A DNA stretch of 64,000 bases from Mantis religiosa (taxonomy: Eukaryota; Arthropoda; Insecta; Mantodea; Mantidae), in the NCBI GenBank assembly GCA_030765055.1, contig CM060947.1:258495056-258559055 (forward strand). The letters are read 5' to 3'. Of this stretch, positions 10,122-20,895 are shown one piece after another. Position 1 is the stretch's first letter. The number at the start of each line of letters is the position of its first letter. The translations under genes were made by a program, and so were the position numbers. The notes under the pieces are model-generated. The model did no database searches. It saw only the letters and a program-made list of their open reading frames with translations, and was not told the DNA's origin.

Positions 10122-10585
10122 TATACCAGGCGAGTCAGCTGCCCCTTATTCTCCAGTTTTATGTAATCCGCATTTTATATTCCAACATGAAAATATCGAC
10201 CCCATTACTAGGTTCTACCCGCGTATTTAACATGGATGTTAAGCACTCAATTAAATTAGTACTAATATAGATGTTATCACATCGCCTGTCATATATTCGT
10301 AATTAGACAGTTGACGTTCGTACGTCTGTAAATGTTCACAGGAACAAGTGAATACTATATGTTAGACGGAATGTTTATCTCACACGTTACTAGTAGCTCA
10401 GTTGGAACTAGCGCAGAACTACACTCATTTGTCTGCTGTGACGGTGGTTGGAATCCTCTGTATAGCTGGACCAATTTTTTACCGTGTAATACTTAACATT
10501 TGCAATTATTGTTCTGAAAACTGTTATTACTTTTATTTTTAATTGTTTTATTTATGTTTTATGGCATTGTTTGATGTTTATTAGT
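10122..10585 (+). repeat. SINE-D element, complete copy
   Basis: About 460 bp that recurs at 55560-57955, where it is interrupted. Shared blocks include CCCGCGTATTTAACATGGATG, AGACAGTTGACGTTCGTACG and TGTTAGACGGAATGTTTATC. Near 10390-10455 it carries pol III-like boxes: TAGCTCAGTTGG (A-box) and GGTTGGAATCC, a B-box with one change that reads GGTTCGAATC in the other copy. The end is T-rich (TTTATGGCATTG). Its right end abuts the truncated LINE endonuclease at 10586. Confidence 0.7.
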
Positions 10586-10870
10586 GTCCTGATTTGTGTC
10601 CAAAGGTGGGTTCGTGGGGGAAATACCTCTCGGGGTCGTCATTTTCTGTTATAAGGTCTACTAGAAGATTTCCAACCGCGTTTGCTCGACGTGAAAACCA
10701 TCAGGGGTGTCAAGCGTTGAAATCTCCTGCCATTACAACGTGCTCCTCCAAAGTGAGGATTTGTTCGAGATCGCGTCTACAGTCGGGGGAGTTTGGGGGC
10801 CGATAGAGGGCTACCAGCATCACCGTTTTGTTATTTACACGTGTTTTAAGAGTCGTACACTCTAACGCTG
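10586..10870 (-). pseudogene. Jockey-type LINE endonuclease, second part
   Basis: On the minus strand the frame reads VNNKTVMLVALYRPPN, then VVMAGDFNA, then W-F, N-x-x-G and L blocks, ending near EPTFGHK. These are the middle motifs of the apurinic-type endonuclease (EN) domain of jockey/R1-like LINEs; GDFNA carries the catalytic Asp-Asn. Two in-frame stops follow GDFNA. The N-terminal part of the same domain lies at 12640-12879; the sequence between is a later LINE insertion. The fragment ends where SINE-D begins, so the RT part of this element is missing. Confidence 0.85.
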
Positions 10871-10899
10871 TCAATGGTGGCAGCGTAACAGAAGCATGA

Positions 10900-12640
10900 G
10901 TAACTTTGTTTTTTTAGTAGTAGCAGTAATTTATTTCCTTTTACATAAACAAATGGAAATACAAAATCAAGATTACAATTATAAAATTCATACTGTAAAA
11001 TGCCATATATTCCTAAATCCTGAAAATGCTATGATGTTATCATGTGGCCCACCTTTGAATAGTAATTCAGCCCCCATACACCTAACCCTAGGTTTTTGTG
11101 TATTGGAGGCAATTTGCTCCTTTTTACACTTTTTGACATTTCACCTATCCCACTCTACATTAACTTTCCCTAAATAATTCCCTATATTTCTCCTGTTCTT
11201 TTCTCCTATTACTGTCATTTTTCTAATTACAACTTCACCCCCCCCCCAAATTGTCCCATTTACGTAGCCAGGCCTGCTCTCTCCATAACTTTGTTTGACT
11301 ACAATATAATATACAATGGAAGTCTGCATTCTCTTATCCACACAATAGATATTTATCTAGCTCCCTCTCTTGACCTATACCTTTCTGTCCCATTTACGTA
11401 GCCAGGTCTGCTCTCTCCATATCTTTGTTTGACTACAATATAATATACAATGGAAGTCTGCATTCTCTTATCCACACAATGGACATTTATCTAGCTCCCT
11501 CTCTTCACCTATACCTTTCTGTCCCATTTACGTAGCCAGGTCTGCTCTCTCCATATCTTTGTTTGACTACAATATAATATACAATGGAAGTCTGCATTCT
11601 CTTCTCCACACAATGGACATTTATCTAGCTCCCTCTCTTCACCTATACCTTTCTGTCCCATTTACGTAGCCAGGACTGCTCTCTCCATATCTTTGTTTGA
11701 CTACAATATAATATACAATGGAAGTCTGCATTCTCTTCTCCAAACAATGGACATTTATCTAGCTCCCTCTCTTCACCTATACCTTTCTGTCCCATTTACG
11801 TAGCCAGGTCTGCTCTCTCCATATCTTTGTTTGACTACAATATAATATACAATGGAAGTCTGCATTCTCTTATCCACACAATGGACATTTATCTAGCTCC
11901 CCCTCTTCACCTATACCTTTCTGTCCCATTTACATAGCCAGGTCTGCTCTCTCCATATCTTTGTTTGACTACAATATAATATACAATGGAAGTCTGCATT
12001 CTCTTCTCCACACAATGGACATTTATCTAGCTCCCTCTCTTCACCTATACCTTTCTGTCCCATTTACGTAGCCAGGTCTGCTCTCTCCATATCTTTGTTT
12101 GACTACAATATAATATACAATGGAAGTCTGCATTCTCTTATCCACACAATGGATATTTATCTAGCTCCCTCTCTTCACCTATACCTTTCTGTCCCATTTA
12201 CGTAGCCAGGTCTGCTCTCTCCATATCTTTGTTTGACTACAATATAATATACAATGGAAGTCTGCATTCTCTTCTCCACACAATGGACATTTATCTAGCT
12301 CCCTATCTTGACCTATACCTTTCTGTCCCATTTACGTAGCCAAGCCTGCTCTCTCCATAACTTTGTTTGAGTTCAACATAATATACAATGGAAGTCTGCA
12401 TTCTCTTCTCCACACAATGGACATTTATCTAGCTCCCTCTCTTGACCTATAACTTTCAAGTTTCTCACTCCTGTTCTTGCCCAACCAAAACCTTCTCGTC
12501 CTAACTTACTACATATATCGATATATCCTTCCCTCCCCCAGGTTGCTTTTATTTCTCTATATAATTTCAGTGAGCTTTTGTCACTTGTATTGGAAAAATT
12601 GTCTTGTCTGTCAGTATCTTCTAATCTTAGCTTAACTTCT
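10900..12640 (-). mobile_element. LINE fragment inserted into the jockey EN domain
   Basis: A 5'-truncated LINE in minus orientation sits exactly between the two halves of the jockey endonuclease. On the minus strand it enters with a charged segment (SSLKLYREIKATWGREGY), reaches a Cys-rich motif CPLCG...H...C, passes through the 134-bp array, and ends in an AT-rich 3' region (AAATAAATTACTGC). The flanks of the host frame share ACTAAAAAACAAA...GTTA on both sides, an imperfect duplication of about 17-19 bp. Removing the insert rejoins the endonuclease reading frame. The Cys motif resembles the zinc-binding C-terminus found after RT in several LINE clades. Confidence 0.75.
11252..12460 (-). repeat. 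134-bp tandem array of a LINE zinc-binding segment, 9 units
   Basis: Units start at 11252, 11386, 11520 and every 134 bp to 12324. Read on the minus strand, each unit encodes the same segment: ERELDKCPLCG, then ENADFHCILYCSQTKIW, a C-x2-C...H-x4-C zinc motif. Units with CTTCTCC keep the motif open (CGEENADF); units with CTTATCC carry a stop in it. Because 134 is not a multiple of 3, each unit shifts frame, so the array cannot encode a repeat protein. Similarity between units is very high, pointing to recent expansion. Confidence 0.9.
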
Positions 12641-12879
12641 TTTGTTTTTTAGTAAAATGGCTGTTCCCCCTCCCTGTCTGCCAATCCTATCGGTCCGAAA
12701 GATTTGGTAACCCCTGAGTTTAAAAGTATACTCCTGCTTTAATTTGTTTCGCAAAAAATTGCGACGTCAATTTTGTTACGCCGCAGGTAGCTTTCAAGTT
12801 CATGCTGCTGCCTGTAGATGCCGTCGGCATTCCACAGGAGCGCGCGAGTTAAAGATGTGCCTCCTCTTGTTTGAGCCAT
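12640..12879 (-). pseudogene. Jockey-type LINE ORF2 start and endonuclease, first part
   Basis: ORF2 begins at ATG 12879-12877, directly after the gag stop (TAAATG). It reads ALLWNADGIYRQQHELESYL, then KIDVAIFCETN, the N-terminal endonuclease motif with the catalytic Glu. A frameshift follows, then FKLRGYQIFRTDRIG and GGGTAILLKN. The domain breaks at LLKNK, where the second LINE inserted, and resumes at 10870. Clade assignment (jockey-like) is from motif order. Confidence 0.88.
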
Positions 12880-13680
12880 TTACTCTAAGATGTCCGAGAG
12901 GAGCCATATGAGAGCTTCTAATTTCTCCCAATTGTTAGTGCAGCCTTTAAACCTGCCGATGAATGGTTGCTCTTTTGGTATTATTTTTTGAAGGTTGAAC
13001 TCCTTAAAGAGAGTCAACAATTGTTTTAAGCCACACAGCTCGCCTGAGGAAGCCTGCGAGAGGGGTGCTGTTGGAGGTGGGCCAGTTGGTGGAGGCACGC
13101 GTGCACTTTGTCCTCTCATGGCAACTGCAAATGAGACGCCAACTCTGACCAGGGCCGGGTTGGCAATCGCTCGTGGACCTGGTTATGCACTTCGGGGTGC
13201 CCTGGCTATGCCTGCCAGTTGGCGGCTGTGGCGTTCGTTGCGGAACGTCTCGCAACCCCTGTAGCTGGCAGGATGCGTCTCTCCACAGTTCGCACAGTGG
13301 GGTACAACGTCCTGCGTTGCCTTCTTTGGGCAGTCAGCTAAGCGGTGGAGGCCACCGCAGAGGACACATCGGGAGGTCATGGGACACAGCTTAAATGTGT
13401 GCCCCAGCTGCTGGCAGTTGAAGCATTGTGTAATGTTGTTATCTGTCTTCAGGACCTCCACAGTGACAAGTATATGGCATACCCCTCTTTCTTGCAGAAG
13501 TCGCTGGTTTTCAGTGGTCCTGTCAAGGGCAACTTGGAAGTTCTCTTGGCTCAGCTCGCACGCTCGTACTGGCTGGCTCTATACAGCCAGAAGGATTTTG
13601 CTGTGTGCCCATCCGTTAAGGGTTTTACCGCAGGTAGGATTTGAATTTTAAGTTTGTAGGATGAAGGTGGGATAGGTCTT
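12880..13680 (-). pseudogene. Jockey-type LINE ORF1 (gag), one frameshift
   Basis: The frame runs on the minus strand from about 13680. An N-terminal segment (VACELS-like RACELSQENFQVALDRT, LLQERGV) leads into three zinc knuckles between 13425 and 13235: CFNCQQLGHTFKLC, CVLCGGLHRLADC and CANCGETHPASYRGC. This is the triple-knuckle pattern of jockey-type ORF1 nucleic-acid-binding proteins. The first frame stops at 13183. A frameshift there continues through a proline-rich stretch (VPPPTGPPPTAP) and the C-terminal helix region to the stop at 12880, which touches the ORF2 ATG. Otherwise it is nearly intact. Confidence 0.9.
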
Positions 13681-13739
13681 TAGGTTGGGAGTCAATTTAG
13701 AGGTTACCGAAGTACATTCGGGTTGAAGGGGCGAATGCA

Positions 13740-14660
13740 GTACTTCGCACCCAAATCTTTAGTTTTTTTAATTTTTAGATGGGGAAAATATAGATGCCAA
13801 ATAGCTTAGAAGAATTATGAGGAGCTCAGCTTTAGCTGCTGATAGTATTAGCTCATGGGTTATCTAGGGTGCCCGCATGCCATACGGGGGACCCGGTGCA
13901 GTCTAGATCGGCGTCTAGTGGGCTCATAATCTCCCAATGATCTAACAAGGGCGCTTCTGTGTGATGGTAAACTTGCGTATAATTTTGAGGCCCGACACCT
14001 AATTTCATCCTCCACGTATGAAAGACCCGACGCTTCGTGGAGCAACCTGGTAGGAAAATAACGTCCCACAGAATAGATAGACCGTAGTCCTCTATTCTGT
14101 GCACGTTGAAGCCATGCTATCCAGCTGTCTACTGCCATGCCCCAGATCTCGCAGGCATATGGCATCACCAGGATTACCAGCGCTCGGAAGAGGTATAACT
14201 TCATGCCGACTGGCATCGAGGTCGACCCTAACATTGGGAACAGGGAAGCGATTGCTCCCTGTACCTTCGCCGGAAGGTCCCTGATGTGTCGTCGAAAAGT
14301 TAGACCTCTGTCCAAATTTACTCCTAGGTACTGGACAGAGTTAGGCCACTCTATCCTTCGACCTGGGTAGCTGAAATTGGGGCAGTCTGCGGGCGTGTGG
14401 CGCTTTGTAAAAAGTATGGCGTGGCTTTTGTCCGGATTTACGGACATCCGCCAACGCCGGCACCACTGTTGTATTAGTGTCTTGGCTTTTGCATTCTTGT
14501 TGTCTTAAATAGCGGATATTCGTCAGCGTTTGCACACTCTTGCATGAGGCAGAGGTGTCTTTGTATGTGTTTGTCTGCGAGGAACAGTAGCACCTGATCA
14601 GTAAACTGGGCAGTTTTGAAAATCACGATAAGTTTAGTTGTTCTTTTATTGAGTAAATGA
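13740..14660 (-). pseudogene. LINE reverse transcriptase C-terminal region, second element
   Basis: The minus strand carries a decayed palm region (QFTDQVLLFLADKHIQRHL near 14600). After a frameshift comes an open 195-residue segment (14447-13860) with the blocks VNPDKSHAILFTKR, VQYLGVNLDRGLTFRRHI and YACEIWGMAVDSW. This is the post-palm region of a jockey-like RT. A short A-rich 3' end (AAAAATTAAAAAAAC near 13770) follows. The gag of another element starts just downstream, so two LINEs lie head-to-tail or one landed beside the other. The YADD motif is degraded to FTDQ. Confidence 0.85.
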
Positions 14661-14815
14661 AAAAGGAACAACTGTGTGATCGAATAAGAACACTAACGCT
14701 ACCTAGCAACCGCTACTCGAAGTACCTGAGCTATCAACTTAAAGCCTCGGATTATTTCCCAACAGACAAAGCAGCACTTAGAGCCGTTGGAGGGAAAAGC
14801 GAGCTAGCTACTTAC

Positions 14816-14946
14816 GTTGTGAAGCCAAGTGATTTTATGCTCCTTGGGATTGGCTTTTATTTCACATTCAAAGTATACGTCATCCCCTTCCTTGATGTCA
14901 TCAGGATTCAGCGTGTTGCCAAGTTGGAGTTTCACTTGCGGCGGAT
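14816..14946 (-). CDS. Sidestep-like Ig-superfamily gene, exon B
   Basis: This 131-bp exon has an acceptor (TTGTTTTCAG) just above 14946 and a donor (GTAAGT) just below 14816. Its first two bases (AT) complete a Tyr codon with the last T of exon A. The remaining 43 codons read PPQVKLQLG, then NPDDIKEGDDVYFEC and ANPKEHKITWLHN. These supply the start of a C2-type Ig domain, with the strand-B Cys (VYFEC) and the core Trp (ITW). It ends in phase 0, so exon C continues directly. The run PDDIKEGDDVYFEC is strongly reminiscent of Sidestep-family receptors. The LINE relic at 13740-14660 lies only about 155 bp into the following intron. Confidence 0.88.
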
Positions 14947-15459
14947 CTGAAAACAAAACACTTACATGTAACTCTCTCTTTTGTTTGCAGTGAAGTAACT
15001 TATATTACATATAATTCACATTTATTGACCCTATAAGGCAATTAACAAAGCAGGCATAGAAGGAAATTATTAATTCCAAAAATTCCTATCGGCATTTCAC
15101 TGAAAATACAGTTTGCAGTTCTCTTGGACATAGAATGGGCGTTTTAGAATATAGTTTATACCTCTTTGTGTCTGAAGTGAGTAACCTTAAACAGCCAAGT
15201 TGTTAAAAAACCTCACTTATTTACCATATCAACTATATCAAATATATAAATCCCAAAATGTACTTCAGAGTAGACATTTCGTAATCATTTTGATTTCATC
15301 TAAAGTATCTCATAATATATTGACCAAAATCCCATTATCCTTTAATGCGAAAAGCAAACTATATCTTGAATTCGATAGCAATAGTCTGTAGTTACAAGTT
15401 AAGCCAAATATTTATGTAGCGAAAAGCCCTTACAGAATCTTATTTTATTTGTTTTGACC
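14947..15459. other. Intron sequence, nothing recognised
   Basis: AT-rich sequence just upstream (minus sense) of exon B. Apart from the acceptor polypyrimidine tract, nothing was identified. Confidence 0.5.
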
Positions 15460-16615
15460 TTCCAATATTTTGAACTTTCCCCGAAACAAAGTCGTTATTC
15501 ATTTGTGCGCTTGGAAATACAAAGAAAATGTAACTGTATTTTGTTGTAACTACAATAAGATAATGTTTATCTTGAAGTAGAGAGAGCAATAAGTGTTTGT
15601 ACAAGAGTAGAGAAAGTCGTGTGTATAAAACATTTGACTATCACTTAAGGTCCACCTTTTATTAACTTGTAACTACAATAAGATAATGTTTATCTTGAAG
15701 TAGATAGAGCAATAAGTGTTTGTACAAGAGTAGAGAAAGTCGTGTGTATAAAACATTTGACTATCACTTAAGGTCCACCTTTTATTAACTTGTAACTACA
15801 ATAAGATAATGTTTATCTTGAAGTAGATAGAGCAATAAGTGTTTGTACAAGAGTAGAGAAAGTCATGTATAAAATACATTTGACTATCAGTTAAAGTCTA
15901 CTGTATTCCCTTGTAGCTACAATAAGATAATGTTTATCTTAAAGTAGACAGAGCAATAAGTGTTTGTACAAGAGTAGAGAAAGTCATGTATAAAAAACAT
16001 TTGACTATCAGTTAAAGTCTACTGTATTCCCTTGTAGCTACAATAAGATAATGTTTATCTTGAAGTAGATAGAGCAATAAGTGTTTGTACAAGAGTAGAG
16101 AAAGTCTTGTATATAAAACATTTGACTATCACTTAAAGTCTACTGTATTCCCTTGTAGCTACAATAAGATAATGTTTATCTTGAAGTAGACAGAGCAATA
16201 AGTGTTTGTACAAGAGTAGAGAAAGTCATGTATAAAAAACATTTGACTATCAGTTAAAGTCTACTGTATTCCCTTGTAGCTACAATAAGATAATGTTTAT
16301 CTTGAAGTAGATAGAGCAATAAGTGTTTGTACAAGAGTAGAGAAAGTCTTTTATATAAAACATTTGACTATCACTTAAAGTCTACTGTATTCCCTTGTAG
16401 CTACAATAAGATAATGTTTATCTTGAAGTAGACAGAGCAATAAGTGTTTGTACAAGAGTAGAGAAAGTCATGTATAAAAAACATTTGACTATCAGTTAAA
16501 GTCTACTGTATTCCCTTGTAGCTACAATAAGATAATGTTTATCTTGAAGTAGATAGAGCAATAAGTGTTTGTACATGAGTAGAGAAAGTCATGTATAAAA
16601 AACATTTGACTATCA
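15460..16615 (+). repeat. Sat120 array with conserved left flank
   Basis: The first 80 bp match the flank before the array at 1161. About nine units of the 120-bp repeat follow, alternating between subtypes (TAACTACAATAAG versus TAGCTACAATAAG, and CAGTTAAAG versus CACTTAAAG). That alternation suggests a two-unit higher-order repeat between about 15890 and 16600. The array is cut at 16615 by the SINE-C cluster and resumes at 18541. Confidence 0.93.
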
Positions 16616-18540
16616 GGTTAATTAATGGAAATTAATTATTCTTTCACACTGGCCGTGTGTAGGCTAAATTGTGGAAACGTTGAGTCAGACTGAAAAATTC
16701 AATGCCATAGCCGGGATTTGAACCACGGATCTTCTGGTTTCCGTCCAGCCGCACTACCATTGTGCTACTATGGCCACCGTGCCGATATGACATTAAATTC
16801 TCCAACCGACTCGTATTTTCCCGGTAAACCACTTAGGAGTTCTCATAAACACATGAGACAACTACCTAAATGGCGACTTACTACATGTAAGTACTTTAAG
16901 GCCCGGGCTTTATAGTTAACCACTATTAGGTTAATTAATGGAAATTTATTATTCTTTCACACTGGCCGTGTGTAGGCTAAATTGTGGAAACTTTGAGTCA
17001 GACTGAAAAATTCAATGCCATAGCCGGGATTTGAACCACGGATCTTCTGGTTTCCGTCCAGCCGCACTACCATTGTGCTACTATGGCCAACGTGCCGATA
17101 TGACATTAAATTCTCCAACCGACTCGTATTTTCCCGGTAAACCACTTAGGAGTTCTCATAAACACATGAGACAACTACCTTAATGGCGACTTACTACATG
17201 TAAGTACTTTAAGGCCCGGGCTTTATAGTTAACCACTATTAGGTTAATTAATGGAAATTAATTATTCTTTCACACTGGCCGTGTGTAGGCTAAATTGTGG
17301 AAACGTTGAGTGAGACTGAAAAATTCAATGCCATAGCCGGGATTTGAACCACGGAACTTCTGGTTTCCATCCAGCCGCACTACCATTGTGCACTATGGCC
17401 AACGTGCCGATATGACATTAAATTCTCCAACCGACTCGTATTTTCCCGGTAAACCACTTAGGAGTTCTCATAAACACATGAGACAACTACCTTAATGGCG
17501 ACTTACTACATGTAAGTACTTTAAGGCCCGGGCTTTATAGTTAACCACTATTAGGTTAATTAATGGAAATTAATTATTCTTTCACACTGGCCGTGTGTAG
17601 GCTAAATTGTGGAAACGTTGAGTCAGACTGAAAAATTCAATGCCATAGCCGGGATTTGAACCACGGATCTTCTGGTTTCCGTCCAGCCGCACTACCATTG
17701 TGCTACTATGGCCAACGTGCCGATATGACATTAAATTCTCCAACCGACTCGTATTTTCCCGGTAAACCACTTAGGAGTTCTCATAAACACATGAGACAAC
17801 TACCTTAATGGCGACTTACTACATGTAAGTACTTTAAGGCCCGGGCTTTATAGTTAACCACTATTAGGTTAATTAATGGAAATTAATTATTCTTTCACAC
17901 TGGCCGTGTGTAGGCTAAATTGTGGAAACGTTGAGTCAGACTGAAAAATTCAATGCCATAGCCGGGATTTGAACCACGGATCTTCTGGTTTCCGTCCAGC
18001 CGCACTACCATTGTGCTACTATGGCCAACGTGCCGATATGACATTAAATTCTCCAACCGACTCGTATTTTCCCGGTAAACCACTTAGGAGTTCTCATAAA
18101 CACATGAGACAACTACCTTAATGGCGACTTACTACATGTAAATACTTTAAGGCCCGGGCTTTATAGTTAACCACCATTAGGTTAATTAATGGAAATTAAT
18201 TATTCTTTCACACTGGCCGTGTGTAGGCTAAATTGTGGAAACGTTGAGTCAGACTGAAAAATTCAATGCCATAGCCGGGATTTGAACCACGTGGTTAACT
18301 ATAAAGCCCGGGCCTTAAAGTACTTACATGTAGTAAGTCGCCATTAAGGTAGTTGTCTCATGTGTTTATGAGAACTCCTAAGTGGTTTACCGGGAAAATA
18401 CGAGTCGGTTGGAGAATTTAATGTCATATCGGCACGTTGGCCATAGCAGCACAATGGTAGTGCGGCTGGACGGAAACCAGAAGATCCGTGGTTCAAATCC
18501 CGGCTATGGCATTGAATTTTTCAGTCTGACTCAACGTTTC
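16616..18540 (-). repeat. SINE-C tandem array, 313-bp units, with inverted terminal unit
   Basis: Head-to-tail units begin at 16616, 16929, 17242, 17554, 17867 and 18180 (313, 313, 312, 313, 313 bp) and are nearly identical. The sixth unit stops at about 18292 and is followed by an inverted copy to 18540. The turn sits at ACCACGTGGT, itself a palindrome. Each unit contains a tRNA-like sequence, in minus orientation in the direct units and plus in the inverted one. The Sat120 sequence TTTGACTATCAG occurs at both edges, so the cluster inserted into, or was copied within, the satellite array with a 12-13 bp duplication. The repeated 62-residue minus-strand frames here are repeat sequence, not genes. 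Confidence 0.95.
18440..18510 (+). other. tRNA-like fold in the inverted SINE-C unit
   Basis: A 71-base segment has the layout of a tRNA: a perfect 7-bp acceptor pair (GCCATAG/CTATGGC), a 4-bp D-stem (GCAC/GTGC), a 4-of-5 anticodon stem, and a B-box GGTTCAAATCC. The A-box overlaps AGCACAATGG. The T-stem has two mismatches and position 33 is C rather than T, so a working tRNA is unlikely. It is best read as the pol III promoter head of a tRNA-derived SINE. Confidence 0.65.
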
Positions 18541-18895
18541 CACAATTTGACTATCAGTTAAAGTCTACTGTATTCCCTTGTAGCTACAATAAGATAATGT
18601 TTATCTTGAAGTAGATAGAGCAATAAGTGTTTGTACAAGAGTAGAGAAAGTCTTGTATATAAAACATTTGACTATCACTTAAAGTCTACTGTATTCCCTT
18701 GTAACTACAATAAGATAATGTTTATATTGAAGTAGATAGAGCAATAAGTGTTTGTACAAGAGAAGAGAAGTTCATGTATATAAGAAGCGTTTAACTATCA
18801 CCTAAAGTCTACTGTTTTCCCTTGTAACTACAATAGCATAATGTTTATATTGAAGCAGATAGAGCAATAAGTGTTTGTACACGGGTAGGTAGAGT
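18541..18895 (+). repeat. Sat120 array, continuation
   Basis: About three further units follow the SINE-C cluster. The last ones drift (TTATATTGAAG replaces TTATCTTGAAG, which breaks the dyad) before the array ends near 18895. Confidence 0.9.
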
Positions 18896-19510
18896 CACGT
18901 GACCACAACGCAAGACCCTTCTTAGAAAGAGTGACATGTGCGTGTATATAGAAAGCCCAAAAGAAATTAGAATGGCTTCTTAATTCGTCACTAATTTCAA
19001 AATTCTTTGAAAAACTTGTCACTATGCTTTCAAAAAAGCTTTTAAAAAAACGTAATTTACTCTGAGTTTTATTTATAATTTTCAATAAAATGACGTTGCG
19101 GAGTTTCCATATTTATAATTTATATTCGTTTAGCGGATAGAATTGCTGCTAAATCAGCTGAAATGAGTTGAAAGTGAGTCGCTGCAGATGGTAATAGCAA
19201 GGGGAAGTTTTGTATTACACGTCAGATATTCTTCATTGTTAAATACAATCTAATTCGGAAGTCACGACAGGGTTTTGTTTTTCTCCCCGGTGCAATTTTT
19301 CACTCCGACTGAGGCACATATTTCAGATGACGGCGTCCTTCCAGAAACAGTTGCTAGTGATGCAGGGGGAGGAAATTATCTCGCTTGTGTGCGAGTCCTT
19401 TTGTCCCAATGATCCATATCTGAGCCCCTACGCTTAAACCCCAAGTGTCGCTTAGTGCAAGTGTCGCAGTACTCTGAGATTTCTTAGTGCTGCTGTGCAA
19501 AACGTACGGC
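18896..19510. other. Unassigned sequence between two satellite arrays
   Basis: More GC-balanced than its surroundings, with no recognisable coding frame or repeat family. It separates a plus-oriented from a minus-oriented Sat120 array, so it is either the spacer of an inverted pair or unique intron sequence. Confidence 0.4.
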
Positions 19511-20725
19511 CAATTTATTTGTACTTACAAGGGAATACAGTAGACTTTAAGTAATATACAAATGTTTTATATACATGAATTTCTCTACTCTTGTACAAAC
19601 ACTTATTGCTCTAACTTCTTCAGAATAAACCACAGCTTATTGTATTTCAGGGAATACTCAAATGTTTTTATACATGACATTCTCTTTCCTTGTACAAGCC
19701 TTGTAACTCTGCCTACTTCAAGATAAACATTATATTATTGTTGTTACAAGGGAATACAGTGGACTTTATGTGGTAATCAAATTATTTTTAAGCATGACTT
19801 TTTCTACCCTTGTAGAAACGCTGATTGATGTATCTACTTCAGCATACATGTTATCTTATTGTAGATACAAGGGAATATGTCAAACTTTAAGTGTTATACA
19901 AATCTTTTATATACATGACTTTCTCTACTCTTGTACAAACATCTACTGTTGTATCTACTTCATGATAAATATTATCTTATTGTTGTTACAAACGAACACA
20001 GTAGACTTTAAGTGGTAGTCAAATGTTAAATATATGACTTTCTCTACCCTCGTACAAACACTTATTGTTCTATCTACTTCAAGATAAACATTATCTTATT
20101 GTAGTTACAAAGAGATACAGTAGACTAAAGGATATTCAAATGCTTTATTTGCTTCTTTCTCAATTCTTGGACAAACACTTATTGCTCTATCTACTTCAAG
20201 GTAAACATTATCTTATCGTAGTTACAAGGGAATACAGTAGACTTTATATGGTAGTCAAATGTTTTATATACATGACTTTCTCTACTCTTGTACAAACACT
20301 TATTGCTCTATCTACTTCAAGATAAACATTATCTTATTGTAGTTACAAGGGAATACAGTAGACTTTAAGTGATATTCAAATGTTTTATATACATCTTTCT
20401 CTATTCTTGTACAAACACTTGTTGCTCTGTCTACTTGATGGTAAACTTCTTATTGTAGTTACAAGGGGATACAGTAGACTTCATGTGGCAGCCAAATCTT
20501 TTATATACATGACTTTCTCTACTCATGTACAGACACTGATTGTTGTATCTACTTCAAGATAAATGTTATCTTATTGGGAAACACCTTACAGGGAATGCAG
20601 TAGACTTTAAGCGATATGCAAATGTTTTATATACGTGACTTTCTCTATTCTTGTACAAAAACTTCTTGCTCTGCCTACTTCAAGATAAACATTAAGTTAT
20701 TTTAGTTATAATGGTATACACTAGA
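19511..20725 (-). repeat. Sat120 array, reverse orientation, diverged
   Basis: About ten units in reverse (TACTTCAAGATAAACATTATCTTATTGTAG), more divergent than in other arrays and with several indels. It is probably an older array. The short open frames on the plus strand here are periodic repeat translations. Confidence 0.9.
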
Positions 20726-20734
20726 TTTTAACTG

Positions 20735-20895
20735 GAGGGGAGTGATGCCCAGGTTAATCCAGGGTGCTTAGAGCTCAGAATTGCCAGGCATTCGTCTTTC
20801 AGGATAAGGGAAATGTCCAAATAAGTGCTTATCAACATAACCTTATTCGAACTTAGGGTCACTCGTACGCTACCGCCACACTACAGAGGCGCACA
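20735..20895 (-). repeat. SINE-A, reverse, decayed
   Basis: The body (GCTTAGAGCTCAGAATTGCCAG..TTCGTCTTTCAGGATAAGGG) is followed by a tRNA-like head with a degenerate B-box (TTCGAACTTAGGG) and A-box region (ACGCTACCGCC). Confidence 0.75.

Noticed and set aside
16644..18083. Five nearly identical 62-residue open frames on the minus strand
   Set aside because: They are the same part of each 313-bp SINE-C unit, crossing the tRNA-like head. There is no protein evidence, and the frame exists only because the repeat lacks stops there.
20065..20562. Plus-strand frames rich in YLLLS and QTLIVVSTSR
   Set aside because: Periodic translations of the Sat120 satellite, not genes.
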